From Billgrantia campisalis (GTDB taxonomy: Bacteria > Pseudomonadota > Gammaproteobacteria > Pseudomonadales > Halomonadaceae), in the NCBI RefSeq assembly GCF_022341425.1, contig NZ_JABFUC010000001.1:248001-312000 (forward strand): 64,000 nt of DNA, read 5' to 3'. The position numbers were made by a program, and so were the translations under genes. Of this stretch, positions 1 to 9,310 are shown piece after piece (the stretch's first letter is position 1; each line of letters starts with the position of its first letter). Under the pieces are notes generated by a model. That model was given only the letters and a program-made list of their open reading frames with translations, did no database searches and was not told where the DNA came from.

Positions 1-1980
1 CGGCGGCTCGGGGGCGTGATTGATGATGTAGCGATCGCCCCCGAAGCCGATGAAGCTGCCCCAGCGCTCGACGCCGTCGCGGATCCAGTCGCCCGCCTCG
101 TCGCGCTCGGCGGCAAGCTCCTCGGCGAGGAAGGCCTCGATCTCCTCCACCACCGCCCGGGTGCGCTCGATGGGCGCGGAGAAGGGCAGGCGCAGCTCGG
201 CGGTGACGATGGTGCGCTCCGCCTGGGGAAAGAATATCTTGGGCAGGGGCCCGAAGCCCAGCCAGGCCAGCGCCAGCAGGCCGCCCACCGCGGCCAGGGT
301 CAGGGTGCGGTGGCGCAATAGGGCCAGCAGCAGGCGACGGTAGCCAGCGTAGACCCGCTCGGCCAGGCGCGCCGAGAGCCCGGGGTGCGACTCGCCCTCC
401 TTCTCCTTCTCCTTCTCCTTCTCCTCATCACCATCGCCGCTGCCGTTATCGCCCCGCCCGGCATCCACCAGCTTGTCGTCGTCCTGCTTGGCATCGTCCG
501 GCGTGGCCTTGACCCGGATAAAGGCCACGCAGAGCAGCGGGATCATGGTCAGCGACAGCAGCCAGGAGGAGAGCAGCGTTATGGTGACCACCTGGAAGAG
601 CGAGCGGGTGTACTCGCCCACGTCGGAGACAGCCAAAAACTGAGGCAGGAAGGCCGCCGCGGTGGTCAGCGAGGCGGTGAGCAGCGGGAAGCGCAGCTGC
701 TTGGCCGAATCGAGCGCCGCCTGGCGCACCGTCTTGCCCTCCCGGGCCGCCACCTGGATCGACTCCACCATGACGATTGCGTTGTCCACCAGCATGCCCA
801 GCGCAATGATCAGCGCCCCCAGCGAGACCTGGTCCAGGCCGATGTCGAAGAGTCCCATGAAGGCCAGGCAGGCGAGTATCGCCGAGGGCACCAGGCTCGC
901 CACGATCAGCCCGGTGCGTAGCCCCAGGAAGAGCAGCATCACCAGGCAGACCAGCGCCACCGCCTGCAGCAGGTTGACCAGGAACTCGTTGATGCGCTCC
1001 TCGACCCGATCCGGCTGGTTGGCCAGCACCTCGAACTCGATGCCCAGGGGCAGCTCGCGCTCGAGCTGGGCGATGGCGCCTTCCACCTGTTCGCCCAGGT
1101 CGAGGATATTGCCCCCGTCGCGCATGGCGACGGCGATGGCCAGGCCCTGGACGCCGCTGGCGTGATAGCGGGTCATGGGCGGGTCGGCGTAGCCGTGGCG
1201 CACCTCCATCAGCGAGCCAAGCGGCACCAAGGCGCCGTCGGGCAACGGCAGCAGGGCGCGGCGAATGTCGTCGATATGGGTGAAGTTGCCGGTGGGCTCC
1301 AGTATCAGGCGCTCGTCGTCGGTGCGGATCGCCCCGCCGGGCAGCACGATATTGCGCGCCGCCAGCAGCTGGGCCAGCCCCTGGGGCGAGACGCCGAGCT
1401 CGGCCAGGCGCGCCTCGCTGTACTCCAGGAAGATGCGCTCCTCGGCGAAGCCGTGGATGTTGACCTTGGCCACGTCGTCGAGCATCAGCAGCCGGTCGCG
1501 GACGTCGTCGGCGACCGCCTTGAGCTCCGACTGGGCATAGCCCTCGCCGGTGAGCGAGAGCATGATGCCGAAGACGTCGCCGAACTCGTCGTTGATGATC
1601 GGCGCCAGCGCCTCTTCGGGCAGCTGGCGTCGGGCATCGTCGATCTTGCGGCGCAGCTTGTCCCAGCCGGCCCGGACATCCTTGACGTCGGGGCGCAGCT
1701 CCACCCGGATGATCGAGACGCCGGCCCGGGAGGTGCTCTCGACAAAGTCAAGCTCGGGCATCTCCATGATGGCGGTCTCCAGCGGGTCGGTGACCAGCTG
1801 TTCGACCCGCTCCGGCGTGGCGCCGGGCAGGTAAGTGACCACCTGGGCCACCCGCACGGTGACCGCCGGGTCCTCGGCCCGGGAGATGGAGAGGTAGCTG
1901 ATCACCGCCCCCAGCAGCACCACCAGCAGGCCAGCGATGGTCACCCGGTTGTAGCGCAGGGCAGCCTCGGTCAGGGTCAC
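1..1980 (-). CDS. RND multidrug efflux permease (partial, C-terminal part beyond window)
   Basis: Inner-membrane proton-driven RND pump, the energised component of a tripartite drug efflux system. About 660 N-terminal residues are visible, of roughly 1,030 expected. The reading frame runs uninterrupted to the window edge. It starts with a hydrophobic helix, continues with periplasmic porter segments, and has the RND-type transmembrane run around residues 330-500, including the family-typical stretch with LGMLVDNAIVMVE. The cytoplasmic loop near residues 500-535 carries an acidic Lys/Glu run, (EK)4, encoded by a perfect hexanucleotide repeat. The GTG start overlaps the stop of the adaptor gene (GTGA), which argues for translational coupling. 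Its neighbours are the adaptor and the outer-membrane channel, so the operon is complete. Substrates cannot be read from the sequence. Confidence 0.93.
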   Translation of the reverse strand, partial: MTLTEAALRYNRVTIAGLLVVLLGAVISYLSISRAEDPAVTVRVAQVVTYLPGATPERVEQLVTDPLETAIMEMPELDFVESTSRAGVSIIRVELRPDVKDVRAGWDKLRRKIDDARRQLPEEALAPIINDEFGDVFGIMLSLTGEGYAQSELKAVADDVRDRLLMLDDVAKVNIHGFAEERIFLEYSEARLAELGVSPQGLAQLLAARNIVLPGGAIRTDDERLILEPTGNFTHIDDIRRALLPLPDGALVPLGSLMEVRHGYADPPMTRYHASGVQGLAIAVAMRDGGNILDLGEQVEGAIAQLERELPLGIEFEVLANQPDRVEERINEFLVNLLQAVALVCLVMLLFLGLRTGLIVASLVPSAILACLAFMGLFDIGLDQVSLGALIIALGMLVDNAIVMVESIQVAAREGKTVRQAALDSAKQLRFPLLTASLTTAAAFLPQFLAVSDVGEYTRSLFQVVTITLLSSWLLSLTMIPLLCVAFIRVKATPDDAKQDDDKLVDAGRGDNGSGDGDEEKEKEKEKEGESHPGLSARLAERVYAGYRRLLLALLRHRTLTLAAVGGLLALAWLGFGPLPKIFFPQAERTIVTAELRLPFSAPIERTRAVVEEIEAFLAEELAAERDEAGDWIRDGVERWGSFIGFGGDRYIINHAPEPP
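397..426 (-). repeat. In-frame hexanucleotide repeat (GGAGAA)n in the RND gene
   Basis: Four exact tandem copies of a six-base unit (TTCTCC on the plus strand, 401-424), with partial copies on each side. The unit is a multiple of three, so slippage adds or removes a Glu-Lys pair without changing frame. It codes the charged cytoplasmic loop of the RND permease. Confidence 0.85.
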
Positions 1981-3113
1981 GGTGCCTGCTCCCGGTGCTT
2001 GTCCATCAGCCGCACCCGCATGCCGTCATGCAGCCGGCTCATGCCGGCCACGATCAGCTGTTCGCCGGGCGCCAGGCCCGCCACCACCTCCAGGCGCTCA
2101 CCGTGGCGCCCGCCCAGGGTCACGCTGTGACGACGCACCGTCGCCTCGCGACCGTTAGTGACGCCATCCTCCTGCGCCTCACTGGCGTCGTCTGCCTCGG
2201 CCACGTAGACAAAGTGACCATCGATATCCTGCTGCACCGCCGCCATGGGCACCCAAATTCCACTGCCAGGACCGTCCAGCGGCAGCGTCAGCTCCGCCGC
2301 CATGCCAGGGCGCAGCCGCTTACGTTCGTCGTCGCTCAGCTTGACCAGCCTGACTCTCAGCGGCCAGGTGGCCTGACGCGGATCCACCGGCAGGCCGATC
2401 TCGGTGATCTCCCCGGCCAGGGTGAGGTCGGCCAGCGGCAGCCTCACCTGTAGCGGCGCGCCGGCCACCAGCTTGCCCAGCAAGTCCTCGGAGAGGGCCG
2501 CGCGCACCTCCAGGTCGTTGCCGCAGGCCAGCACCAGTACCGGCTGGCCGGCGCCGACGTTTTCGCCAGCCTCGGCCAGGCGGCTGGCCACCCGGCAGTC
2601 GTCGGGCGCCTCCAGATGGGTGAAGCCCAACTGGCGCTCGGCCAGGGCCAAGGCGTCCCGGGCGCCGTCGCGCTGGGCGCGAGCCGCCTCCACCTGGGCC
2701 CGGGCGGCGTCGAGATCCCGGGCCGGGGCGCTGCCGGCCTCATAGAGGCGTCGGGCACGCTGCCACTCGGCCTCGGCGTTGGCCGCCGCCGCTTCACTGC
2801 CGGCCAGCGCCGAACGGGCCCGGTCGCGCTGCAGGCGCAGGTCGGTGGCCTCGAGGCGGGCCAGCGGCTGGCCGGCGGCGACCTCATCGCCGGGCGCCGC
2901 CGTCAGGGACTCGAGCCGCCCCGCCACCCGGAAGCTGAGGCGCCGGTTGGCGGCCGCCTCCAGGCGGCCCGGCAGCTCCCGTTCGGCCGCGGCCCCGCTG
3001 GCCTCCACGGTGAGGATGCGCACCGGCCGCAGCGGCGCCTCGTCCACCGGCTCGTCGGCACAGCCGGCCAGCAGCAGCACCAGCCCCGTCAACAGGGCTC
3101 CCCGCATGATCAT
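1977..3113 (-). CDS. RND efflux periplasmic adaptor (membrane fusion) lipoprotein
   Basis: 378-residue HlyD/AcrA-type adaptor that bridges the inner-membrane pump and the outer-membrane channel. The N-terminus is a lipoprotein signal: a hydrophobic stretch followed by LLLAGCADE, so Cys18 should be lipidated. Next come a biotinyl-lipoyl-like half (about residues 45-80), an Ala/Arg/Glu-rich coiled-coil hairpin (about 85-160), the second lipoyl half (LEAPDDCRV region), and beta-barrel and membrane-proximal domains ending near MSRLHDGMRVR. It overlaps the upstream TolC-like gene by ATGA and the downstream permease by GTGA, so all three genes form one operon. Length and domain order fit the family. 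Confidence 0.93.
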   Translation of the reverse strand: MIMRGALLTGLVLLLAGCADEPVDEAPLRPVRILTVEASGAAAERELPGRLEAAANRRLSFRVAGRLESLTAAPGDEVAAGQPLARLEATDLRLQRDRARSALAGSEAAAANAEAEWQRARRLYEAGSAPARDLDAARAQVEAARAQRDGARDALALAERQLGFTHLEAPDDCRVASRLAEAGENVGAGQPVLVLACGNDLEVRAALSEDLLGKLVAGAPLQVRLPLADLTLAGEITEIGLPVDPRQATWPLRVRLVKLSDDERKRLRPGMAAELTLPLDGPGSGIWVPMAAVQQDIDGHFVYVAEADDASEAQEDGVTNGREATVRRHSVTLGGRHGERLEVVAGLAPGEQLIVAGMSRLHDGMRVRLMDKHREQAP

Positions 3114-5335
3114 CGCTCCTCTCCTCTGGATTCCCTCTCCGTGGCACCGACCAGCAGCCGGTCGCGGGCCTGGGACGCCATGGGGCCCGGCGTGATGCCC
3201 AGGGCACGCTGCAGGTGCACCAAGGCCTGCAGGGCCTGCCAGCGCGCCTCGGCGGCGGCCAGCCCCGCCTGGCGGGCGCTGGTGCGAGCGTCGAGCAGCG
3301 CCACCTGGGGCAGAGCCCCCTCCTGCCAGGCCACCTCAGCAAGCTCCAGCGCCTCTTCAGCGTGGCCTTGCGCCTCGTCGCGCAGGCCGATGCGCCGCCA
3401 GGCAGCGGCGAGCTCGACGCTGGCCGCCCGTAGCCGGGCCTCCAGGCCGAGGCGGGCGTCGGCGTCCTCCAGGGCCACCTGCTCCAGGCGTGCGGCAGCC
3501 CGGTCGCGTTCGATACTGCGCCGCCCCCCGCCATAGAGGGGCAGGCGCGCCGAGACACCGAGGCTCCACTGGTCGCGACCGGTCCTGGGCAGACGCACGC
3601 CAAGCGCTTCCACTTGACCCACAGGGCCCTGCACGGCCGGATTGGCAGACTCCCAGGGTGCCCGCTCGCCCTCCCCGCCCCGGGAGAACTCGGTGGTGTA
3701 GCGGGCCTCGAGACCCACCTCGGGCAGCCAGAAGGCGCGCCGCCGCGAGGTGAGCTCACGACTTGCCGCCTGGCGCAGCTCACTGAGCGCGGCGAGCTCG
3801 GCGGAGTCGTGCAGGGCGCTCTCCGCCAGCCGCTGCTGCCAGGCGGTAAGGCTCGCCGGGCTCGCCAGGACCGCGGCGAAGCGGGCGTCGCCGCCCAGCC
3901 ATTCGGCGCTCGTCAGGTCCGGTTCGGCCGGCGACAGCGGCGCGGCGGGGTCGCGGCCGAGTCGGCGGTTCACGGCGATGCGCAGCCGCTCGCGATCCGC
4001 CACCAGCTGCTCCAGGCGTTCCCGGGCCTGGGCCAGTTCCGCCTCGAAGCGCGCCACCTCGCCGCGCCCCACGGCGCCGGCGGCCTCACCGCGCAGCGCC
4101 TGGTCGCGCTGAGCCCGGGCCAGTTCGAGGTCGGCTTCGAGCACCTCGCGGCTGGCATCGAGCCGCAGCAAGTCCAGGAACTCCCGTGACACCTCAAGGG
4201 CCAGGTCCAGGCTCTCCACCTCGAGCTCGGCGCGCCGGGCGCGGTCGAGACTGTCGGCGATGCCGATGGCGGCCAGGGCAGGTTCGGAGAACAGCAGCTG
4301 CTCGAGCACCACCCCGCCGCTGGCCAGTCGCTCCGGCTCCTGGCCAAGGGCCGCCCGGGCACGGCTCTCGTCGATCATCCGCCCGGTGGCTTCCAGGTAG
4401 AGGTTGGGGCGCAGCCGCGAGCTCGCCAGATCGCGGCTAAAGCTCTCCACGTCGACTTCCTGGCGTGCCGCCGCCAGACCCAGGTTGTCGGCCAGCGCCA
4501 GGGCCACCGCCTGATCCAAGCGCAGGCGCTCCCTTCCGGGGGCATCGGCGTCGACCTCGCCCAGCAGGCGTGAACGGCTGAGCAGCGCAAAGCTGGGCGA
4601 CCCGTCGAGCCGGGCGGCGGTTTCGAGGTTGAGCCAGGAGCGGCCCAGGCCAGGACGCGCGCCGAGGGGTTCAGGCGAACGTCCGGCGGCAAGGTCATCC
4701 AGGCGCAACGCCAGGCGGCGCAGGTAGGCCTCATGATCCAGGGCCTGCGGTGAAGAGAGCAGCGCCCCACGGGCTACCTGACGGGCATCGGTCAGCGCCA
4801 CGCTGGGCACGCCGGCATCGGCAAGCCCCGCCAAGAGCCGGCGCTGGGCCGCCTCATCGAGCTCGGGCTGGGCCAGCAGCAGGACGGCATCGGCCCCGCG
4901 CAGATCGGAATCGCCAGGATAGCGGGAGGGACCAACGGCCAGGGGCTTCAGGGTGATACCCCGGGCACTGGCCTGGGCGGTCAGCGCCTCGGCGGCGGAC
5001 TCGACCGCACCGGCCGGGCCGAGCAGCAGCACCCGGGAGGCACCGTCAAGCGGCTCGAGCTCGAAGGGCTCCGTGGAAGCGAGAAACTCGGGCGTTTCCA
5101 GGGCCTTAAGGCCTGGAAGACGGACGCCGGCGCCGGGGGCTGCCGGCACGACCACGGGCGTGGACCGCCCGGCGGAAAGCCGCGCCAGCTCCTGGCGCAG
5201 GGCGGGCAGGTCGGCCTCGCCGCCCGGCAGCAGACGCGGGTCCAGGGCGAGCTGGGCTGCCTGGGCGGCGGCCGGGGCCAACATCAGCGCCAGCAGCGGG
5301 AGAATGAACAGGCGCGTCCATGCGGTAGCGTTCAT
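3110..5335 (-). CDS. TolC-family outer-membrane channel with an extra N-terminal domain
   Basis: About 741 residues from the ATG chosen here, whereas TolC/OprM channels are usually 420-500. Residues about 270-735 are the outer-membrane factor: two helical-barrel repeats rich in Leu, Ala, Glu and Arg, with typical openings such as LRLDQAVALALADN and late YGGGRRS. A signal peptide (hydrophobic run then APAAAQAAQ) precedes an extra domain at about 90-220, containing VLLLGPAGA, SRYPGDSDLRGADAVLL and GVPSVALTDARQVARGALL. These resemble the ABC_sub_bind periplasmic-binding fold. The ATG at 5335 is preferred over an upstream in-frame GTG at 5365 because that GTG lies within a few bases of the predicted transcription start. 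The channel is first in the efflux operon. Confidence 0.85.
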   Translation of the reverse strand: MNATAWTRLFILPLLALMLAPAAAQAAQLALDPRLLPGGEADLPALRQELARLSAGRSTPVVVPAAPGAGVRLPGLKALETPEFLASTEPFELEPLDGASRVLLLGPAGAVESAAEALTAQASARGITLKPLAVGPSRYPGDSDLRGADAVLLLAQPELDEAAQRRLLAGLADAGVPSVALTDARQVARGALLSSPQALDHEAYLRRLALRLDDLAAGRSPEPLGARPGLGRSWLNLETAARLDGSPSFALLSRSRLLGEVDADAPGRERLRLDQAVALALADNLGLAAARQEVDVESFSRDLASSRLRPNLYLEATGRMIDESRARAALGQEPERLASGGVVLEQLLFSEPALAAIGIADSLDRARRAELEVESLDLALEVSREFLDLLRLDASREVLEADLELARAQRDQALRGEAAGAVGRGEVARFEAELAQARERLEQLVADRERLRIAVNRRLGRDPAAPLSPAEPDLTSAEWLGGDARFAAVLASPASLTAWQQRLAESALHDSAELAALSELRQAASRELTSRRRAFWLPEVGLEARYTTEFSRGGEGERAPWESANPAVQGPVGQVEALGVRLPRTGRDQWSLGVSARLPLYGGGRRSIERDRAAARLEQVALEDADARLGLEARLRAASVELAAAWRRIGLRDEAQGHAEEALELAEVAWQEGALPQVALLDARTSARQAGLAAAEARWQALQALVHLQRALGITPGPMASQARDRLLVGATERESRGEER

Positions 5336-5367
5336 ATCGGTGGGCCGGTCGATGAGAGATGGCACCG

Positions 5368-5396
5368 AGTATAAACGACTGTTTGAAACTTGCCAG
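5368..5396 (-). promoter_or_regulatory. Predicted sigma70 promoter of the efflux operon
   Basis: On the minus strand there is a -35 CTGGCA (5391-5396), a 17-base spacer and a -10 TATACT (5368-5373), placing transcription start near 5361. This gives a leader of about 26 bases before the ATG at 5335. Seen in sequence; activity is inferred. Confidence 0.55.
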
Positions 5397-5637
5397 GTGC
5401 ATTAGCACAGTGCTCGAAGCTGTTCCGTCGACAGGCCTTCAAGTGGGCGCTGTGAACCCATCCCTGGGCGCTACCGATGCCCTGCTGCGCTCTCGCGTCC
5501 CGCTCCGCTTGCAGTTCCGGTGCTGGCCATCCATGGCCAGCCCGTTCGGAGCAGTGCTCCTCACCCCTGGCATAGGACCCACTTTCCGGCCTGTCCCCGG
5601 AACTCCTCGCTTTGCAAGACTTGCAAGTAGTGGAGGC
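5397..5637. other. Gene-free interval, possible dispersed repeat element
   Basis: No convincing gene lies between the efflux operon promoter and the DUF6586-like gene. The interval contains palindrome-like words such as CCATCCATGG (5528-5537) and GGGCGCT on both sides of TGAACCCATCC (about 5447-5470). From memory, this style of sequence is scattered between genes in Halomonas chromosomes. I cannot confirm other copies because none recurs in this window. Confidence 0.3.
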
Positions 5638-6102
5638 CTACCACTCCTGGCTGGTTTCGCGCAGGGCGGCGATCTCCGCCTTGGCCTCGCGCAGGCAGGC
5701 GTGCAGCTCATCCCCCAGGGCGGCGGCGCTGCCCACGGCGATAAGGCCGGCGCCGGCGCCGCTGCGACGTCGTGCCGCGCCGTCGCTAGCGTGCAGCGCC
5801 TCGAGCTTGCCGATCAGCCAGGAAAGCCAACTGCCCTGCCGAGCGGCCAGCTCACGCAGCCGCTGCAGCTCGGCCACCGACTCGCCCTCGGGACCGAGCA
5901 GCTCGCGCCAGTCATGCCGCTCCAGGGCGGCATGCTCGGTGACCTCGCGCAGCAGTGACTCCAGCGCCAGCTCGGTGAGCGCCAGGGCACCCTCCTCGGC
6001 GGCCATGCGCCGCGCCTCGGCGTGCTCGTCGCTGCCCGGCGCCACCTGCAGCAGCAGTTCGGCCTGATAGAGCAGCTGGTTGGTACGGGATCGCGGGGTC
6101 AC
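5638..6102 (-). CDS. Small helical protein of unknown function (DUF6586-like)
   Basis: 154 residues, predicted cytoplasmic and largely alpha-helical, rich in Ala, Leu and Glu, with no signal peptide or membrane segment. The N-terminal pattern [13 protein letters not shown] followed by alternating Ala/Glu helices resembles the small DUF6586 proteins encoded beside topA in Pseudomonas. The GTG start overlaps the topA stop codon (GTGA), so translation should be coupled to topA. I recognise no catalytic motif. A role linked to topoisomerase I is suggested only by this conserved adjacency. Confidence 0.75.
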   Translation of the reverse strand: MTPRSRTNQLLYQAELLLQVAPGSDEHAEARRMAAEEGALALTELALESLLREVTEHAALERHDWRELLGPEGESVAELQRLRELAARQGSWLSWLIGKLEALHASDGAARRRSGAGAGLIAVGSAAALGDELHACLREAKAEIAALRETSQEW

Positions 6103-8744
6103 TTGCGCTTATCCTCCACCTGCCACTTGCCGTTGTCGAAGATGGCCTTCCAGCCGGTGGCCTTGCCGCCCTCGTCGGTCATCACGTACTGGGACTTGGT
6201 CTTGCGCGAAAAGCGAATCTGCGCCGGCCGTCCGTCCGGGTCCTCGCTCGGCGCCTTGAGCAGGAAGCGGTACTTCTCCGGCAGCTCATCGGCATGGGCC
6301 TTGAGCTCGCGCACCAGGGGCGGGCGGGTCTCGCGGTTCTTGGGGAACTTGCTGGCGGCGAGGAACAGGCCGCTGGCGCCGTCGCGCAGCACATAGTGGT
6401 CCTCGACCTTCTGGCAGGCCAGCTCCGGCATGGGGATGGGGTCCATCTTGGGCGGCGCCACCTCGCCGCTCTTGAGCAGCTTGCGGGTGTTCTTGCACTC
6501 GCTGTTGGTGCAGCCGAAATACTTGCCGAAGCGACCGGACTTGAGCTGCATCTCGCTCCCGCACTTGTCGCACTCGATGGTGGGGCCGTCGTAGCCCTTG
6601 ATGCGGAACCTGCCCTCCTCCACCTCATGACCGTCACAGTCGGGGCTGTTGCCGCAGATGTGCAGCTTGCGGGTCTCGTCGATCAGGTAGCTGTCCATGG
6701 CCGTGCCGCACTTGGGGCAGCGGTGCTTGGCACGCAGCGCCTCGGTCTCGGCCTCCTCGTCGGCGTCGGCGGCCACCGCCTCCTCGCCCGGCAGCAGGTC
6801 GATGGTGGTCTTGCAGCGCTCCTTGGGCGGCAGGTTGTAGCCCGAACACCCCAGAAAGACGCCGGTGGAGGCGGTGCGAACCTGCATCTTGCGCCCACAG
6901 GTGGGGCAATCGATGTCAGTGGGCACCGGCTGATTGGGGCGCATGCCCGCCTCGCTCTCGGCCTCCTCGAGCTCCTTTTTGAACTCGGCGTAGAAGGCAT
7001 CGAGCAGCGCGCGCCAGTTGCGCTCACCTTCGGCCACCTCGTCGAGGCTGTCCTCCATGCGCGCGGTGAAGGAGAAGTCCATCAGGTCGGGGAAGGACTC
7101 CTTGAGGCGCTCGGTGACGATATCGCCGAGTTTCTCGGCGTAGAAGCGGCGGTTCTCCAGCTTGACGTAGCCGCGGTCCTGGATGGTGGAAATGATCGAG
7201 GCGTAGGTGGAGGGGCGGCCGATCCCGCGCTTCTCCAGCTCCTTGACCAGGCTCGCCTCGGTGTAGCGCGCCGGCGGCTTGGTGAAGTGCTGACGCGGGT
7301 CGAGGGCTTCGAGGTGCATGGGAGTGCCCTCGGCGAGATCCGGCAGCGCCTGGTCCTCGTTCTTGCCGGCCGGCTTCATCACCCGGGTGTAGCCGTCGAA
7401 CTTGAGCACCCGCCCCTTGGCCCTGAGCTCGAAGCCGTTCGCCTCCACGGTCAGGGTACTGGACAGATACTCCGCCGGGGTCATCTGGCAGGCCACGAAC
7501 TGGCGCCAGATCAGCTCGTAGAGCCGCTCGGTGTCGCGCTCCATGCCAGCCAGGTCGCCCGCCTTGCGCTGCACGTCGGTGGGGCGGATCGCCTCGTGGG
7601 CCTCCTGGGCGCCCTCCTTGCTCGAGTAGCGGTTGGGCGACTCCGGCAGGTAGCGGGGGCCGAACTCGCTACCGATATACTCCCGTGCGCTCTCCAGGGC
7701 ATCATTGGAGAGGTTGGTGGAGTCGGTACGCATATAGGTGATATAGCCCGCCTCGTAGAGGCGCTGGGCGAGCGTCATGGTCTTCTTGACCGAGAAACCC
7801 AGCCGGCCGCTGGCGGCCTGCTGCAGTGTCGAGGTGATAAAGGGCGCACCGGGCTTGGAGCGGGTCGGCTTGTCCTCGCGAGAGGTGATCGCGAGCCGCG
7901 CCGTGCGCAGCGCCGCGATGCGCTCCAGGGTCTCGGCTTCGGAGGTGGGGCGGAAGGGCTTGCCGTCCTGGCGCACCAGCTCGAAGCGGATCGGCTGCGC
8001 CTCCCCGCTGCCCGCTTCCGGCTCCGGCATCAGCTCGGCGTGGACGTCCCAGAACTCTTCGGGCACGAAGGCGCGGATCTCGCGCTCGCGCTCGACGATC
8101 AGCCGCACCGCCACCGACTGGACGCGCCCGGCGGACAGCCCGCGGGCGATCTTGGCCCACAGCAGTGGCGAGAGCATGAAACCTACCACCCGGTCGAGGA
8201 AGCGCCGTGCCTGCTGCGCCTCGACCCGGGGAATATTGAGGCTGCCGGGCTCCTTGAAGGCCTCCTGGATGGCGTTCTTGGTGATCTCGTTGAACACCAC
8301 TCGCTTGTAGCGCTCGCCGTCGCCGCCAATGGTCTCCTTGAGGTGCCAGGCGATCGCCTCCCCCTCGCGGTCAAGGTCGGTAGCGAGATAGACGGCATCG
8401 GCCTTCTCGGCGAGCTTCTTGAGCTCGGCGACCACCTTCTCCTTGCCGGGCAAGATCTCGTAGTGGGCCTCCCAGCCGTGTTCGGGGTCGATGCCCATGC
8501 GCCGAATGAGCTGCTCGCGAGACTTGCGCTTGCGGTATTCGGCCTTCTCGTCGGGGGACATCTTGCGTGTCGCCGCGGCCTGGCGCGCGCGCTCCTTGGG
8601 GTCGGAGGCTGCCTTGCCCGAGCCGCTGGTCGGCAGGTCACGGATATGACCCACGCTCGACTTCACGATGAATTCGTTGCCGAGGTACTTGTTGATCGTC
8701 TTGGCCTTGGCCGGCGACTCGACGATGACCAGTGACTTGCCCAT
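6099..8744 (-). CDS. topA: DNA topoisomerase I
   Basis: 881-residue type IA topoisomerase that relaxes negative supercoils through a transient 5'-phosphotyrosine link. An N-terminal Toprim domain begins [17 protein letters not shown], with the acidic [14 protein letters not shown] motif. The catalytic tyrosine is predicted at Tyr337, in [13 protein letters not shown]. Three C-terminal zinc-ribbon units are visible: CPTCGRKMQ with a following [15 protein letters not shown] with CGNSPDC, and CDKCGSEMQ with CTNSEC. A further zinc-free tail ends in basic residues. The second Cys pair of the first ribbon looks reduced. The length matches the family. A short unknown protein is coupled downstream. 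Confidence 0.98.
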   Translation of the reverse strand: MGKSLVIVESPAKAKTINKYLGNEFIVKSSVGHIRDLPTSGSGKAASDPKERARQAAATRKMSPDEKAEYRKRKSREQLIRRMGIDPEHGWEAHYEILPGKEKVVAELKKLAEKADAVYLATDLDREGEAIAWHLKETIGGDGERYKRVVFNEITKNAIQEAFKEPGSLNIPRVEAQQARRFLDRVVGFMLSPLLWAKIARGLSAGRVQSVAVRLIVEREREIRAFVPEEFWDVHAELMPEPEAGSGEAQPIRFELVRQDGKPFRPTSEAETLERIAALRTARLAITSREDKPTRSKPGAPFITSTLQQAASGRLGFSVKKTMTLAQRLYEAGYITYMRTDSTNLSNDALESAREYIGSEFGPRYLPESPNRYSSKEGAQEAHEAIRPTDVQRKAGDLAGMERDTERLYELIWRQFVACQMTPAEYLSSTLTVEANGFELRAKGRVLKFDGYTRVMKPAGKNEDQALPDLAEGTPMHLEALDPRQHFTKPPARYTEASLVKELEKRGIGRPSTYASIISTIQDRGYVKLENRRFYAEKLGDIVTERLKESFPDLMDFSFTARMEDSLDEVAEGERNWRALLDAFYAEFKKELEEAESEAGMRPNQPVPTDIDCPTCGRKMQVRTASTGVFLGCSGYNLPPKERCKTTIDLLPGEEAVAADADEEAETEALRAKHRCPKCGTAMDSYLIDETRKLHICGNSPDCDGHEVEEGRFRIKGYDGPTIECDKCGSEMQLKSGRFGKYFGCTNSECKNTRKLLKSGEVAPPKMDPIPMPELACQKVEDHYVLRDGASGLFLAASKFPKNRETRPPLVRELKAHADELPEKYRFLLKAPSEDPDGRPAQIRFSRKTKSQYVMTDEGGKATGWKAIFDNGKWQVEDKRK

Positions 8745-8959
8745 AGTGCTCCACTTTCTGCACGGTACCGACCCGATGGCCGGCGCCTGACGGTTCTGTC
8801 CCGGCGCTCGCGCTGGGCGGCCTGCCGGGTGAAAAATCCGCTTACCCTACCCCAGCCTTCGCTGTCACGCCAGTCACGCCGGGACGGACGGCGCTACGCC
8901 GGTTCTCTGAACCTAGACGGCCGACCCCGCATCCGGCAAACCCCGGCCCCGAAAAGCAG

Positions 8960-8989
8960 ACGCCTCCGGCGACGAATCGACGGAGGCGT
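8960..8989 (-). terminator. Rho-independent-type terminator of the DUF3141 gene
   Basis: Nine-base inverted repeat ACGCCTCCG (8960-8968) and CGGAGGCGT (8981-8989) with a 12-base loop. On the minus strand the stem is followed by CTGCTTTTC. It lies 17 bases beyond the DUF3141 stop codon. The T-tract is short. Confidence 0.6.
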
Positions 8990-9005
8990 GCAAAGGAGCG
9001 CGGGC

Positions 9006-9310
9006 TCAGCGTTTGCGCGGCTTGCGGGGAGTCTGCCCGGCCTTGCCGGTCCCGCGACGCTTGGGCTTATTCGCTGTTGCCTCGGGCTCGGCACTGCGCT
9101 CGGCGGCCGGCGCCATGGCTGTAGTGTCGCTGGCCTCAGGCTCGGACTTGGTGGCCGGGGCTTTGGCTTCGGGCTCTGCTGCCGGGGCCTTGGCTGTCGC
9201 GTCGCCGGCCTTGGCTTCGGGCTCGGCGGCCGGGGCCTTGGCAGCAGGATCGCTGGCCTTGGCTTCGGACTTGGCGGCCGGGGCCTTGGCAGACGCTTCC
9301 ACAGACCGAG
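9006..9310 (-). repeat. Imperfect coding repeats for the Ala/Lys/Pro/Glu tail
   Basis: The 3' part of the DUF3141 gene contains several imperfect direct copies of a word like GCCGGGGCCTTGGC (plus strand, about 9175-9290). They encode repeated KAPAA(E/K)(P/S)EAK units. The codons stay in frame throughout, so this is expansion of a coding tail, not a non-coding repeat. Confidence 0.7.

Noticed and set aside
5359..5958. Plus-strand frame crossing the topA-side intergenic region
   Set aside because: No ribosome site, no recognisable protein, and it runs antisense into the DUF6586-like gene.
6294..8735. Long open frame (over 800 codons) on the plus strand
   Set aside because: It is entirely antisense to topA, whose motifs are unambiguous. 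GC-rich genes produce such frames by codon bias.
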